Source: Monocercomonoides exilis (taxonomy: Eukaryota > Preaxostyla > Oxymonadida > Polymastigidae). Taken from it: DNA of 64,000 nt. The notes below the pieces were generated by a model, which ran no database searches, was not told the DNA's origin, and saw only the letters and a program-made list of their open reading frames with translations. The stretch is taken from positions 746,001 through 810,000 of the forward strand of contig LSRY02000024.1 of the NCBI GenBank assembly GCA_001643675.2, in the 5' to 3' direction. A program made the position numbers and the translations under genes. This document shows positions 32,322 through 43,120 of the stretch, one piece after another. The number at the start of each line of letters is the position of its first letter. Position 1 is the stretch's first letter.

Positions 32322-34866
32322 TCAAGCCAGAATCAGTTTCTTTGTCTTAAACATGCTTTCCAGCTTCAACTCTTCATCGCGCTTTTCTTGTTCTGTCTTC
32401 ACATCTTCACCGCTCGTCTCTTTGACTTCTTCTTTCTTCTGCTTTGAATCCTTCTTGTTTGCATTCTTCTTGTCTTTCTTCCCTTTCTTCCCTTTCTCTT
32501 TCCCTTTCTCTTTCTCCTTCTCCTTTTCCTTTTCCTTCTCTTTCTCCTTCTCCTCCCTCACAATTTCATTCTCCTTCACCACTTCCTCATTTCCTGTCGC
32601 CTTCTCATTGATAATCAGCCCAAACGACCCCGTTCCCAGCGGCACCGTCTTCCCCAGTATAATCGACTCACTCACTCCGCAGATCTCATCCACGCCTCCT
32701 CTCACAGCCGCATCAAACAGATGATCTAGCGTCCGCTCAAACGAAGCAAGCATCAGCACTGAATCTTTCATTTTCCCTATTCCAAATCGTGTAATACCCA
32801 GCACTTCCCCTGTGGATGTCATCACATCGCTCAGCAATGCTGTGTGGTGGCCGTCGATTGACATGCCATGCGACTTCATTGTGTACTCAATCTCGTTGAT
32901 GATGGTCGAACGAGCTGCTTCGATACCAAGGGTAGATGCAACCTGATTAATTTGTTTGAATTCAGATAATTAATCAACGATGAAAAAAAGTTTGCAATTC
33001 AAGGAATAATTGAAGTTAAGAAAATAAAATAAAATAGAAATTTCCAATCAATTAACATGTTCGTTTAAATAGTGAGTTTATAATAAATATTGAATATATA
33101 CCTCAATAATATGATTGCACGTTGTTCTTGTTCCATCAATTCCAGGTGTAGCCATAACTCCTCTCAGATTCGTTCCTTCAGACAGAAGTTGAAATTCTTT
33201 CTCTTTCGAAGCAGAAGAAGACGATGCGTCGTTGTCTTCTTTCACACTGATGACTGTCCGAGAAATGCCAGGCAGACCCTAAAAAGATTCGAAGAAAAAA
33301 AATTAAAAAGATAAAAAAAAGAAAAAAAATGAGAAAGTGATAAAAAAAATATCATAATTTATGAAATTATATTTTTTGCAACAGTTGAAAAGAAAAATAT
33401 CTTTATTTCACATATTAATTACTCACAAAATAATATCTTCATTCAAAATCACAAAATAATTCAAAAATCTAAATACACATACACAAATCACCACTTTCGG
33501 CAGCTGGTTCATCAAGTTCTGCACCACATAGTTCAATGGTAGTTTTTCACTAGCTGGAGGCAGTACCCTCAGCTTTCCCGGTTTCCTCGTGCTTTCCACA
33601 TTCTCTGGCTTCAGCTTCAGCCTCAGCTTCGGAGAATTCAGAATCGATTCTCTCACACTCTCGTCAGTCACCTCCAGCTGCAGTGCAGATAACGTGTCTG
33701 CATCCAACGTGATTGAGATATGCGCACCAGACTGCTTATACACAGCCTTTATCGACTTGCACACCTCCCCCAGCTGCGTCGTCTCTATCCGCCCTTTCAC
33801 AATACGTGCTCCCTTCTCCGACTTCGATTGCACCAGCTCTGCTGTGATGATGGGCGTGTTGATGCTCTTCGTCGCATTGATAATCTCCTTCAGCCGGGGC
33901 ACACCAAGTGTGATGTTCATCGACGCCACACCCGCAAAATGGAAGGTCTTCAGCGTCATTTGCGTGCCTGGCTCTCCAATCGACTGCCCTCCAATCGCCC
34001 CGACGGCTGTGCCGGCTTCGATGAATGAGTGGATGAAAGCAGAGCGGCAGGCAAACAGAAACGTCAGCAGCTGTCTGGCAGAGGCAGCGTTGCACACACT
34101 CCACACCCACATTGGAGGCAGATGGAGACGAGAATACGGATGGAGTGGGGAGGAAGAGGTGGAGGCATCAATAATGGAATTAGGTGAAATGGTGGAAGAA
34201 GAAGAAGAAGAAGATGATGATGAAGCTGATGATGATGATGACAGATCTGAAGTGGAAAAGGTATTTGAGTGCTGAATAATTGAGGATGAAGCCGAGTCTG
34301 AGACAGAAGATGCCTCAGAAGGATGAACCGGCACAATTTCTGCTTCTTTCTTCTCTCCTTTCACATTCCTTCCTTTTCTCTTCGATACAATTTTTTTGTC
34401 TTGCTTCTCGTCTTTCTCTTCAATGGCATCCATCATCATCCTCCCTCTCTCGTCTTCTGCTTTGATGTCCTTGTCAATCAGCATCTGAACGTGGCTGGCT
34501 TCTCTTTCTCCGCACTGCACAAGAATTTTCTCAATCGCAGACGCTGCTTTCTCCACATATGCCCTCACCGACTTCACAAACTGTATCTCGTTCTTCTTCT
34601 TCTTCTTCCCTTCGCTTTCTTCGTCCTCAATGTTTGCCCCTGGTTTTCCGTCATCTCCTTGTGCAGCCCTCGCTTCTCTTCTCTTTCTCGCTTCCTCTTT
34701 TACTTTCTCTTCGGCTTCTGCATCTGCTTCGATGACAGTGTATTTTGGCAGATAGCTGCGGAGCGTCTGGAAAAGAGGGGAAGACAGCGCTTCTTCAGTC
34801 AGCATTCGCATTTCAGTGGGGAAAAGAAACGGGATTGTATCAACAGAAGTATTAGAAGAGGTAGTT

Positions 34867-34900
<34 letters not shown>

Positions 34901-36222
34901 AAGAAGTGTCCTCCATCTTCTCTTCATCTGAAGAATCGGAATTCGAAGAAGAAGACGAAGACGACGAAGAAGAAGCAGATTCACTCAGCACTTTCTCTTT
35001 TCTTTTCTTTCTCTCCTTCTCTCTTCTTTCTGGTTCTGGTGTTCCATATGGATCGAAGTCTGGAAGCATCCATGGCTTCGCCTCTGCCACATACTCCTCC
35101 GAAAGCAGCTGCATCAGCTCTTCAATCGAAGGCGCTGTTGTCTTCGAAGGTTGTGAAGCAGAAGGAAGGAAGTTGCTAAGTTCAATCACTTCAACCTCTT
35201 TCTCTTTCTCTTTCTCCTTTTCCTTCTCATTTTCATTCTCCTTCTCATTCTCCTTCTCTTTCTCATCTGAAGAAGAAGATTCCGTCTTTTCCTCCTCATC
35301 CTCTTCCATTTTCTCGCTCTCCTTCATCCTCTCCTTCTCGTCTTCCTCCTCTTCGTGCCCCAGCACATGCGCCACATACGGCCGGTGCCTCACCACATTC
35401 ACGCTGTTCAGTGCTTGTATGTACAGCTTCTCCAAGTCAATCGGCTTCTTCGAGCTTTCAATCAGAAGCGGATCCATCCCATCCTGCCCATACACAAACT
35501 GCACTACCCCTCCCACGCAGTTCCGCACCGACCCGTCATATTCTGAGGACAGATCTTCCAGCGCCTTCATCAGCCTCCGCTGCATATACCCTGTCTCTGC
35601 TGTCTTCACAGCTGTGTCCACCAACCCTTCACGCCCAGCCATTGTGTGGAAGAAGAACTCTGTTCCAGTCATCCCTGTGAAGAACGAGTTGCGCACAAAG
35701 CCCTTTGAGACACCATCACGCGAGTTGTGAGGGAAGTGGGGGAGCGAGCGGTCGCCGAATCCGTTCGGGATACGATGGCCAGACACAATCTGCTGCCCGA
35801 CACACGCCACCATCTGTGAGATGTTGATGGTTGACCCTTTCGAGCCAGACAGTGCCATGATCAGTGGCGCATTCGACGGAGGCAGCGCCTCAAGGCACAT
35901 CGCACCAGCATCATCACGGATCTTCGACAGAAGCTTGTTGATTTGGCTTTCCATCGTCTCTTCGGCTGTGCAGCCGGGCGCTGGCTGGATTTCTCCGCGG
36001 TCGAATTCTGCAATCACTTCGAATGTCTTGCGGTACCCTTCTTTAACAAGCTCCTCTTTCTTCGCTGTCACAGCAGCCGAGGGCGTCACATCGCCAATTC
36101 CGATACTGAAGCCTTGGTTGGCTGAAATTGGGGAGATAAAATGGAAATAGTTGATAAAATATAAATATTATTTGTTTTATTTTACAAAAATGAATTATAA
36201 ACAAATAAATAAATGCAGTTGA

Positions 36223-36269
<47 letters not shown>

Positions 36270-38474
36270 AAAATATTAATATATTTATATTAAACATACT
36301 AATCCATCTACCAGAAAACTTCGACAGCCTCACCATGCACTGCGCAGCATATGCTGGCCCCACAGTCTTCATCAGTCTGAAAAACAGTCCATTTTTGCTT
36401 CCACTTCCCAGTGTTGATTTGCAAAGTGTACCAGACACCAGCTGCGAGTCGCGGAAGCAGACGTAGCCGTCATTCACGTCCATGTGCGTGTCTGGCGGGT
36501 TGCGCTTGTTCTTTTTGTACGTCTTCTCCTCCAGCTCAAACGAAATCGACACGTGGTACTTCTTCTTGTTCGGGCAGATCAGCACGCCAAACAGCTGTTT
36601 TCCTGTCCACAGCTGCATCGGCTTGACGACAGCTGGTGGAGGAATGACAACATCCTCGTTCGCATCAAACATATACGCAATCGCCTGGCAGAACTCGCTT
36701 TTGCTCATGAAAAAGCCCTTTCGAGTGACTAAAAAGGATGACGTGAGGAAATCTTGAGTGGCAGCAACCAAGGGAGTTCCGTTTCTTGGAGTGCAAAGAT
36801 TGTGCAAAACCTTTTTTTAAAAAAAGAAATGAACGAAGAAAAAAATATTTATTAATAAAACAACATAAATAAGATTTTTCGTTAATTCAATGATATTAAA
36901 ATTAACAGAGAGTAATAATAAAACAACAATCATACGCTCATCAGTGTCAGAGCCTCAGCCCTTGCTTCCTGTGTCTGCGGAACATGAATGTTCATCTCAT
37001 CCCCATCAAAATCTGCATTGTACGGTGTGCACACACACTCGTTGAATCTGAACGTGCGCCACGGAAACACTCTCACTCGATGTGCCATAATCGACACACG
37101 ATGAAGAGATGGCTGCCGGTTGAACAGGATCACATCACCGTCCACCAGATGCCGCTCCACAATGTCTCCGTCTGCCAGCCGATTCGCCGTCTTCACAAGA
37201 TCACCAAACTTCAGCAAGTATTGGAATCCGTTCTTCTTCTTCACGATGTTCGCTCCTGGATGTACCTCTGACCCGTTCCTCACCAGCTTCTTCAGCCACT
37301 CTCTGTTGTGGCGGTTGACCACCTCAGGAAACGTCAAATGCATCGCAACAAGTTTCGGAATACCGACTTGGTCGATCCGCAGATTCGGATCCGGAGAAAT
37401 AACTGTTCTTCCGGAGAAATCCACACGCTTTCCGCACAGGTTACCACGAAATCTACCTTGCTTTCCTTTCAAGCGCTGAGACAGCCCTCGCTTGGGCTTG
37501 GCTGCAAATTCGCGTGGCAGTCCAGGCATTTCAGAGTTGATGTGCAGAGCCATGTGAAGCTGAAGAAAATCCCAGTTTTCGATCACAGACACCATTCCAG
37601 ATCCTTTTTCTAAGTGATCTTGAAGCAAGTTGTTCACATGCGTAATCTCCATTATCTTCGTTGTCACATCATCTTCGTTGCTTCCCATTGATGGATCATT
37701 GATAACAGAAGGTCTAATTGAAGCGGGGGGAACTGGAAGATGTGTCAGAATCATGTGTTCTGGTCGCGTGCGAGGAGGGTTGAACCCAAGTAACAAGGCA
37801 TCTTCATCTGGCATCATTTGAAAAAGGCGAAGTGCTCTCAGAGGGCTTATCCAATCCTGAGCTCTGTCGATGTAATCCTGAATCTCCCTATCAAAAGCAA
37901 TCGCAGAAGTCATTGCATCAGCAAATTCTTCTTTTGCAGTGGTATCTTTCATACTAAAAAGAAAATGTGTAAGTTTTAAAGGAGCTGTTTTTTTGACGAT
38001 TCCATTCTGCTTTCCACAAAACGGACAAATTTTAATTTTTTTAGCTTGGGTAATGTTTCGTTTTACCAAAACACCTTTTCGTAATGAATCAATATTTGGA
38101 TTTGTTAAATTACTAAGCATTCTAATTTTATCATCTCCATCTTTCAACAATGCACGCCCACAAAATTTGCAGCAGCATTGAAGTGTAGTTAATGTGTGTT
38201 TTAAAAACCCAATATGAAAACAAGGCAAAGCAAGTTTTATGTATCCAAAATGACCGACGCAATTTTCCACTTTTTCACCACAAGTCTGGCAAATACCTTC
38301 TTTTGTGGATAAGCCTAATCTCAGATCAAGCGCACCATACATAACAGGAATACGAGTATCTTTCTGATAAAGATTATTTGTGACAACTGGAACTGATGCA
38401 CTCTTAACTACTTCCCTTCCAGTCATCATCGTGAACTGTATTTTGCTGATTTCACATTGTGAAGTGATTGTCAT
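32322..38474 (-). CDS. POLR3A: RNA polymerase III largest subunit (RPC1), five exons
   Basis: Exons 38474-36936, 36810-36312, 36121-33483, 33278-33102 and 32942-32322 join in frame to 1824 residues. The clamp zinc site is C62, C65, C72 and H75 ([19 protein letters not shown]), and a second pair lies in [11 protein letters not shown]. The active-site loop [10 protein letters not shown] is at 486-495, with the three Mg-binding Asp residues. Later blocks are [50 protein letters not shown] and the C-terminal [20 protein letters not shown]. The order and the zinc region match Pol III rather than Pol I or II. It transcribes tRNA, 5S and U6 in the nucleus. Length exceeds the usual 1390 because of acidic, Ser-rich and Lys-rich inserts between the funnel and the [12 protein letters not shown] block, plus an acidic C-terminus. 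Confidence 0.93.
36227..36267. repeat. CT dinucleotide repeat in an RPC1 intron
   Basis: About 20 CT units within the intron 36122-36311 of the RPC1 gene. Confidence 0.9.
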
Positions 38475-38671
38475 GATTAACCTTAAAACTGAAAATGAAA
38501 AACAAAAACAAAAATTTTGCTTGATCTAACCCATGACGAGCTTCGATTTTCTCATTCACTATTCAAAGCTAATCAAATATTGCTATGATTTTTATTGACT
38601 ATAGGTAATTTTTCACAGAAAGTTATGAGAAATAAATAAAGTATGGATTCGATCAGACAATACTTTTGAAA
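38475..38671. promoter_or_regulatory. divergent promoter between RPC1 and PRMT5
   Basis: 197 bp separate the two start codons, so both promoters must sit here. The DNA is AT-rich; no confident motif was identified. Confidence 0.5.
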
Positions 38672-41600
38672 ATGTCTGAATATTCTTCTTTATCCGTTGG
38701 GTACATGTTTGATGACCCACTTCATCCTTATGTCCCAATATCTGCTCCAAATTTATACAGATCATATCATGAAATCCGCGAGCTTTCTGTTGATTTTGGC
38801 ATAACAACTCTTACTCAACCTGGTTACGGGATCAATCAAGAAGGAGATTTAATTTCCGTTGACTCAGATTTTGTTTTACTTAATTTAACATGGAGTAACC
38901 ATACAATGATTAGGATCCCTTCCGACATTGTTAGACAACTTGAAAGCACTGATACTGAAGAAAGAAATTCGGCACATAAACGTTTTCTTCAACTCGTTGA
39001 TTGGGCTCAGCACTTAAGCTTGCCAGCTATTTATGTGCCAAGTCCAACATGTGCACATCCAGTCCAGTTGGCAAAGACACTTCGGGAAAGTCTTGATCTT
39101 TGTGCCGAAGCACCATCGTTTTGGCTTGAAATCCCTCTTCTGGGAAGAGAAGAAAATGAATCCAATTCTTCTAATGATGGCATTATCGATCCATGGGATA
39201 CATGGGATTGGATTAGATGTGCATGCGACAGTAATAGTTTATTGAGAATTGCATTGAAATTTCCTTCATCAAATGATCCTGACGTTCTTCCAATACCTTC
39301 TTCAATTGAAATTGGGAGATGGCTATCAGAATATGTTGCAGCTATTGTTCTTCCAACTGATTTATTCCGCACAAATCCATCACATTATCCGTGCTTAGCT
39401 GTTAAAATGCAAAAGATATTGAGACAAGTTATGAAAGCTGGATCTATTCAAGTTGTTATTTGCGGTCCTCCTCGACATTTCCCACCAACGCTTGAGGATG
39501 GAGAAGATGGACCCGTAGAAAGAGTGGTTTGGGGAGACGAAGAAGAAAGCGAGACAAGCAGCGATAGCAGCGAAGAAGGAGACGAGGATGCACCTTCGAA
39601 AAAAAGAAAGAATAAGAAGAAGGACACTTTTCGCAATACAATTGGGTTGATTGCGCCGAGGCCTGGCGAAGAGGGAGAAGATCCCATTGGCGTTGCCAAA
39701 AGCGAGGAATGGCTGAACTACAAAAATCAGCAGAAAAGAAAGAGAAACAAGAGAAGAGCAATGAAAGGCAAAGGAAACAAAGGCAAAAAAGCTGCAAATG
39801 CAGCAGACGGAGAAGAGAATCCGAAAGAACAAGGAGAATCAGACGACGACGAAGATGACATTTCACCACGAGAGAAGTATCTGAGATATTATCGAGCACA
39901 CACTCAGCTGTATAGTAAGTATATCCAGTATCTGGGAAGAGTAATTTCACCCACTCTATTCTCAGCTGTAGAATCGTATTTGGCATCTTTCCGTGACTAT
40001 CTTCAATCTCCTCTGCAGCCACTGAAGGATCAGCTGCATTCACAGACATACGAGACATTTGAGAAGGATCCTGTGAAGTATCGTCTGTATCAGGAAGGCA
40101 TCACAGCAGCACTGGCCTCGCTGCCTGCCCTGCTGTTCGGAGGAGTGGATGCAGAGAGAGGAGTGTGGAGAAGAGTGTACAGACACCCTTCGCATTACAG
40201 TTCGTATTCTTATCACTTCAAACACAGTCAGAAGCAGCATGGACAGCAAGTTGGGTGTGGGTGGAAAGTTATTTGCGAGAAGAGAAGGGCTTGGATTGAA
40301 AAGCAAAAAGCTAACAATTATGCAGCTGACCACAAAGAATGGCTGAAAGAATTGGAAAAAGAGTTGAGGAAGAAAAGAGAGGAGCAAAATGGAAACAAAA
40401 AAGAAAAAGATGAAAAAGACGAAGACAATGAAGAAGATGATGAAGACGAAGACGAAGATGAGCTTACTGTATCTCCACTTGTGATGCTTTTGGGAGCTGG
40501 TCGTGGGCCGCTTCTCAGATGCATTTTCCGTGCCATTGCAAAAGTGAATGAAATCAGGGAGTGGATGGTTGAAGAACTGGAAAAGGAAGAGAAGAAGAAG
40601 ATGATGACAAGCAACGAGAAAGACGAGGAGAAAGAGAAAAGCGACAGAATGAATCGCTTATCAGAGATGATGAAAGATGTAATAAAAGAAGAGAAAAAGA
40701 AGACAAACGAATTTGGAGATTCAGATGAAGAAGAGGAAGATGAAGAGGACAAATTAGACGAAGCAGCGTTGGCAGAAGCAGAAGAAGAGATCTTTGACAA
40801 AGATGACACAACTGAAGAAGCGAAAAAGAGGAATTGGATGAAGTCTTTCCGAAAGGTGTTTCCACAGATTACTGTTCCAACAGTAGCTCAGCTGGAGACA
40901 GCACTGACTCCGCTGATCACTCCAAGTTCTGAGGAAAACAAAGAAGCTGAAAGAGAATCAACATCATCTGCTCCCAAAGTGGATCTGAATGATTTGATTG
41001 CGATGCTGTCGCTTCCAGTGAGTCCGCGTGTTGTGGCACTGGAGAAGAACCAGAATGCGCTCATCACCCTCAAAGCACTCACGGGCAAAGAATGGCCAGC
41101 AGATGTGGAGCTTCTCTCGGCAGATATGAGAGAAAAAGAGGAAAGCAAAGAAGGTAAATGTGGGAAAAAGAAGGAAGAGAAAACAACGAAAGATAGCATT
41201 AATGAAGATATGTTTGGCATCAAATCTTCTTCTTCATCAGCCTCATCATCATCTTCTTCTCTCGTCACTTCATCCTGCTCGTCATACTTCGGAAAGGCGT
41301 CTCTCATCGTCTCTGAGCTTTTGGGCTCCTTTGGCGACAACGAGCTGTCACCCGAGTGTCTGGACGGCGGGCAGCGGTTTTTGAGGTGTCAGAGAGGCGG
41401 CGGTGTCTCTATTCCTGCAGACTCGTCCTCGTGGCTGTGCCCTGTATGTGCTCCGTTTGTGCACAGCGAGATTGAGGAAATGGCATTTTCATGGCCGCTT
41501 TTGAAGGAGAAGGAGAAGGAAAGGAAAGAGCTGAAGGAGAAGGAGCAAAGAACTGGCGATAAATGCGAAGGATCAGAAAGCGAAGAAAGCGAAGAGATGA

Positions 41601-42460
41601 AGAAAAGTCCTTATTATTTAACTGTGAAAGATGGAATTGTATCAATTCCGTTGAAAAAGATTGAAGAAGAGGAAGAAGAAGGAAAAGAAGAGGATTGTTC
41701 TTACAAGACACTTCGTGTCTCTCCATTTGAGACCCCGTTTGTGGTGAAGCTGCATCGCCACATAAGAACAGCAGCTATCAAACGAGTGTTTACGTTTGTG
41801 CATCCTAATCCAATATTGCCGCCTTCCTTCAAACAATGCTGCGGAAAGGATGTTAGTGAAGGAGGTGAGCTTGGCGGAGAGCATAGCAATGAAAAAGCGT
41901 TTTTGCCTTATTATTCGATGCCTTCTTCAAACGAACACAACGAAAGAGTGATTAAGGTTACATTCACAGCTGGACTCACTGCACGATGGCACGGCTTTGT
42001 TGGGTATTTCACGTCAACGCTGTTCAAATACGATTCTCCTTCTCCATTCAACTCTCTCCCATTCGATTCGTCCAAGACAGAAGCATTGCCTTCGTCAAGC
42101 TCTTCTTCGAATGCTGTTGAAAGTGGGGGTTCTTCAGATAAATCGAGCGACTGCGAGAAAGACAGTAGCAAATGTGCAAATGACCAGCTTTTATCAGACC
42201 CAACGCCATCTCCGATGTGCATTCAGCTCTCAACCCATCCGTTTTCTCATTCTCCTGACATGTACTCTTGGTTCCCTATCTTCTTCCCTCTCACAGTTCC
42301 TGTGCGTGTTGAAAGAGGAGAGCAAGTGGAAGTGTCTATGAGAAGAAGATATTCAGAGCAACGAAATGAAGTGTGGTATGAATGGAGGATTTCATCACCT
42401 CCACATCTTGTGACGCACTGGCACAATGAAAATGGAAGGAGCTACTCTATTGGATGCTAA
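38672..42460 (+). CDS. PRMT5: protein arginine methyltransferase 5 (PRMT5), single exon
   Basis: ORF of 1262 residues from the ATG at 38672. The N-terminal part (1-270) matches the PRMT5 TIM barrel (WDTWDWIRCACDSNSLLRIA; YVAAIVLPTDLFRTNPS). The core has YLASFRDYLQSPLQPLKDQL and YETFEKDPVKYRLYQ, then the SAM-binding motif G608-A-G-R-G in MLLGAGRGPLLR, then VALEKNQNALITLKAL, and the double-glutamate loop SELLGSFGDNELSPECLD with E882 and E891. A beta-barrel follows to the C-terminus. PRMT5 makes symmetric dimethylarginine on histones and Sm proteins. The animal enzyme has about 640 residues; here acidic and Lys-rich inserts lie at about 290-400, 570-595, 640-740 and in the C-terminal half. No intron was needed, unlike in most neighbours. 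The catalytic residues are all present. Confidence 0.92.
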   Translation: MSEYSSLSVGYMFDDPLHPYVPISAPNLYRSYHEIRELSVDFGITTLTQPGYGINQEGDLISVDSDFVLLNLTWSNHTMIRIPSDIVRQLESTDTEERNSAHKRFLQLVDWAQHLSLPAIYVPSPTCAHPVQLAKTLRESLDLCAEAPSFWLEIPLLGREENESNSSNDGIIDPWDTWDWIRCACDSNSLLRIALKFPSSNDPDVLPIPSSIEIGRWLSEYVAAIVLPTDLFRTNPSHYPCLAVKMQKILRQVMKAGSIQVVICGPPRHFPPTLEDGEDGPVERVVWGDEEESETSSDSSEEGDEDAPSKKRKNKKKDTFRNTIGLIAPRPGEEGEDPIGVAKSEEWLNYKNQQKRKRNKRRAMKGKGNKGKKAANAADGEENPKEQGESDDDEDDISPREKYLRYYRAHTQLYSKYIQYLGRVISPTLFSAVESYLASFRDYLQSPLQPLKDQLHSQTYETFEKDPVKYRLYQEGITAALASLPALLFGGVDAERGVWRRVYRHPSHYSSYSYHFKHSQKQHGQQVGCGWKVICEKRRAWIEKQKANNYAADHKEWLKELEKELRKKREEQNGNKKEKDEKDEDNEEDDEDEDEDELTVSPLVMLLGAGRGPLLRCIFRAIAKVNEIREWMVEELEKEEKKKMMTSNEKDEEKEKSDRMNRLSEMMKDVIKEEKKKTNEFGDSDEEEEDEEDKLDEAALAEAEEEIFDKDDTTEEAKKRNWMKSFRKVFPQITVPTVAQLETALTPLITPSSEENKEAERESTSSAPKVDLNDLIAMLSLPVSPRVVALEKNQNALITLKALTGKEWPADVELLSADMREKEESKEGKCGKKKEEKTTKDSINEDMFGIKSSSSSASSSSSSLVTSSCSSYFGKASLIVSELLGSFGDNELSPECLDGGQRFLRCQRGGGVSIPADSSSWLCPVCAPFVHSEIEEMAFSWPLLKEKEKERKELKEKEQRTGDKCEGSESEESEEMKKSPYYLTVKDGIVSIPLKKIEEEEEEGKEEDCSYKTLRVSPFETPFVVKLHRHIRTAAIKRVFTFVHPNPILPPSFKQCCGKDVSEGGELGGEHSNEKAFLPYYSMPSSNEHNERVIKVTFTAGLTARWHGFVGYFTSTLFKYDSPSPFNSLPFDSSKTEALPSSSSSSNAVESGGSSDKSSDCEKDSSKCANDQLLSDPTPSPMCIQLSTHPFSHSPDMYSWFPIFFPLTVPVRVERGEQVEVSMRRRYSEQRNEVWYEWRISSPPHLVTHWHNENGRSYSIGC

Positions 42461-43120
42461 GTTGGTCAAGGAATTTTTTTGAAATGTTTTTCTTCATTTT
42501 GATTTTTGATTTTCGCTTTTAACATTCTCCAAATAATCATTTCGATTTCGATTTCAAATTACATTTATTTCATCGATCTTAACAAATCATCTTTTGTTAT
42601 AAAGTCAATTTAAAAATAGTTATTTCGCATTAAAGAACTCAAGATTTATTGATAAGTTCTATTAGTACGGGTGATGGTGATTCCCACACTTAAAACCAGT
42701 AAAAATATCACATTTAAAACAAAAAATTGTCAAAAATATGGGACGAAGAATATTACTTTATGAATTTTGTTCCATTCAGAGTTTCCTAACAAATTTCTCA
42801 TTTTTTTTAAAATTTTCTTAACATTTTTGTATGAGAATGCTTGACTTTATTTGATATGAAAGTGAAAAAAGTTTGGAACAAATCGTTGTTTTTTTCTTTA
42901 AAGCAAGAATTTTTCCCCATATTTATATAAATGTTCCATACAGATTCACAAAAAAAGTATGCATTCCTTATTCGATTTTCACATCCTTTTTTGCACGCAT
43001 TGCATAGGCCCCGATCACAACTTGATGCCATTTGCCTGATTCTCAGCATTCACTCATCGACAAATCAGCCTTTCTGATCGAATCGCAAAAAGCGGGTTGT
43101 GTTCAAACAATTTTTCCCTT
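42461..43120. other. convergent 3' intergenic region
   Basis: About 660 bp between PRMT5 and the G-rich ORF. It holds the second copy of the dispersed repeat and no gene. Confidence 0.6.
42740..42955. repeat. degenerate dispersed repeat, copy 2
   Basis: Same ordered matches as 22105-22300, including ATGAATTTTGTTCC and GGAACAAATCGTT. It is in the same orientation and more than 20 kb away, so it is not part of the tandem duplication. Confidence 0.5.
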
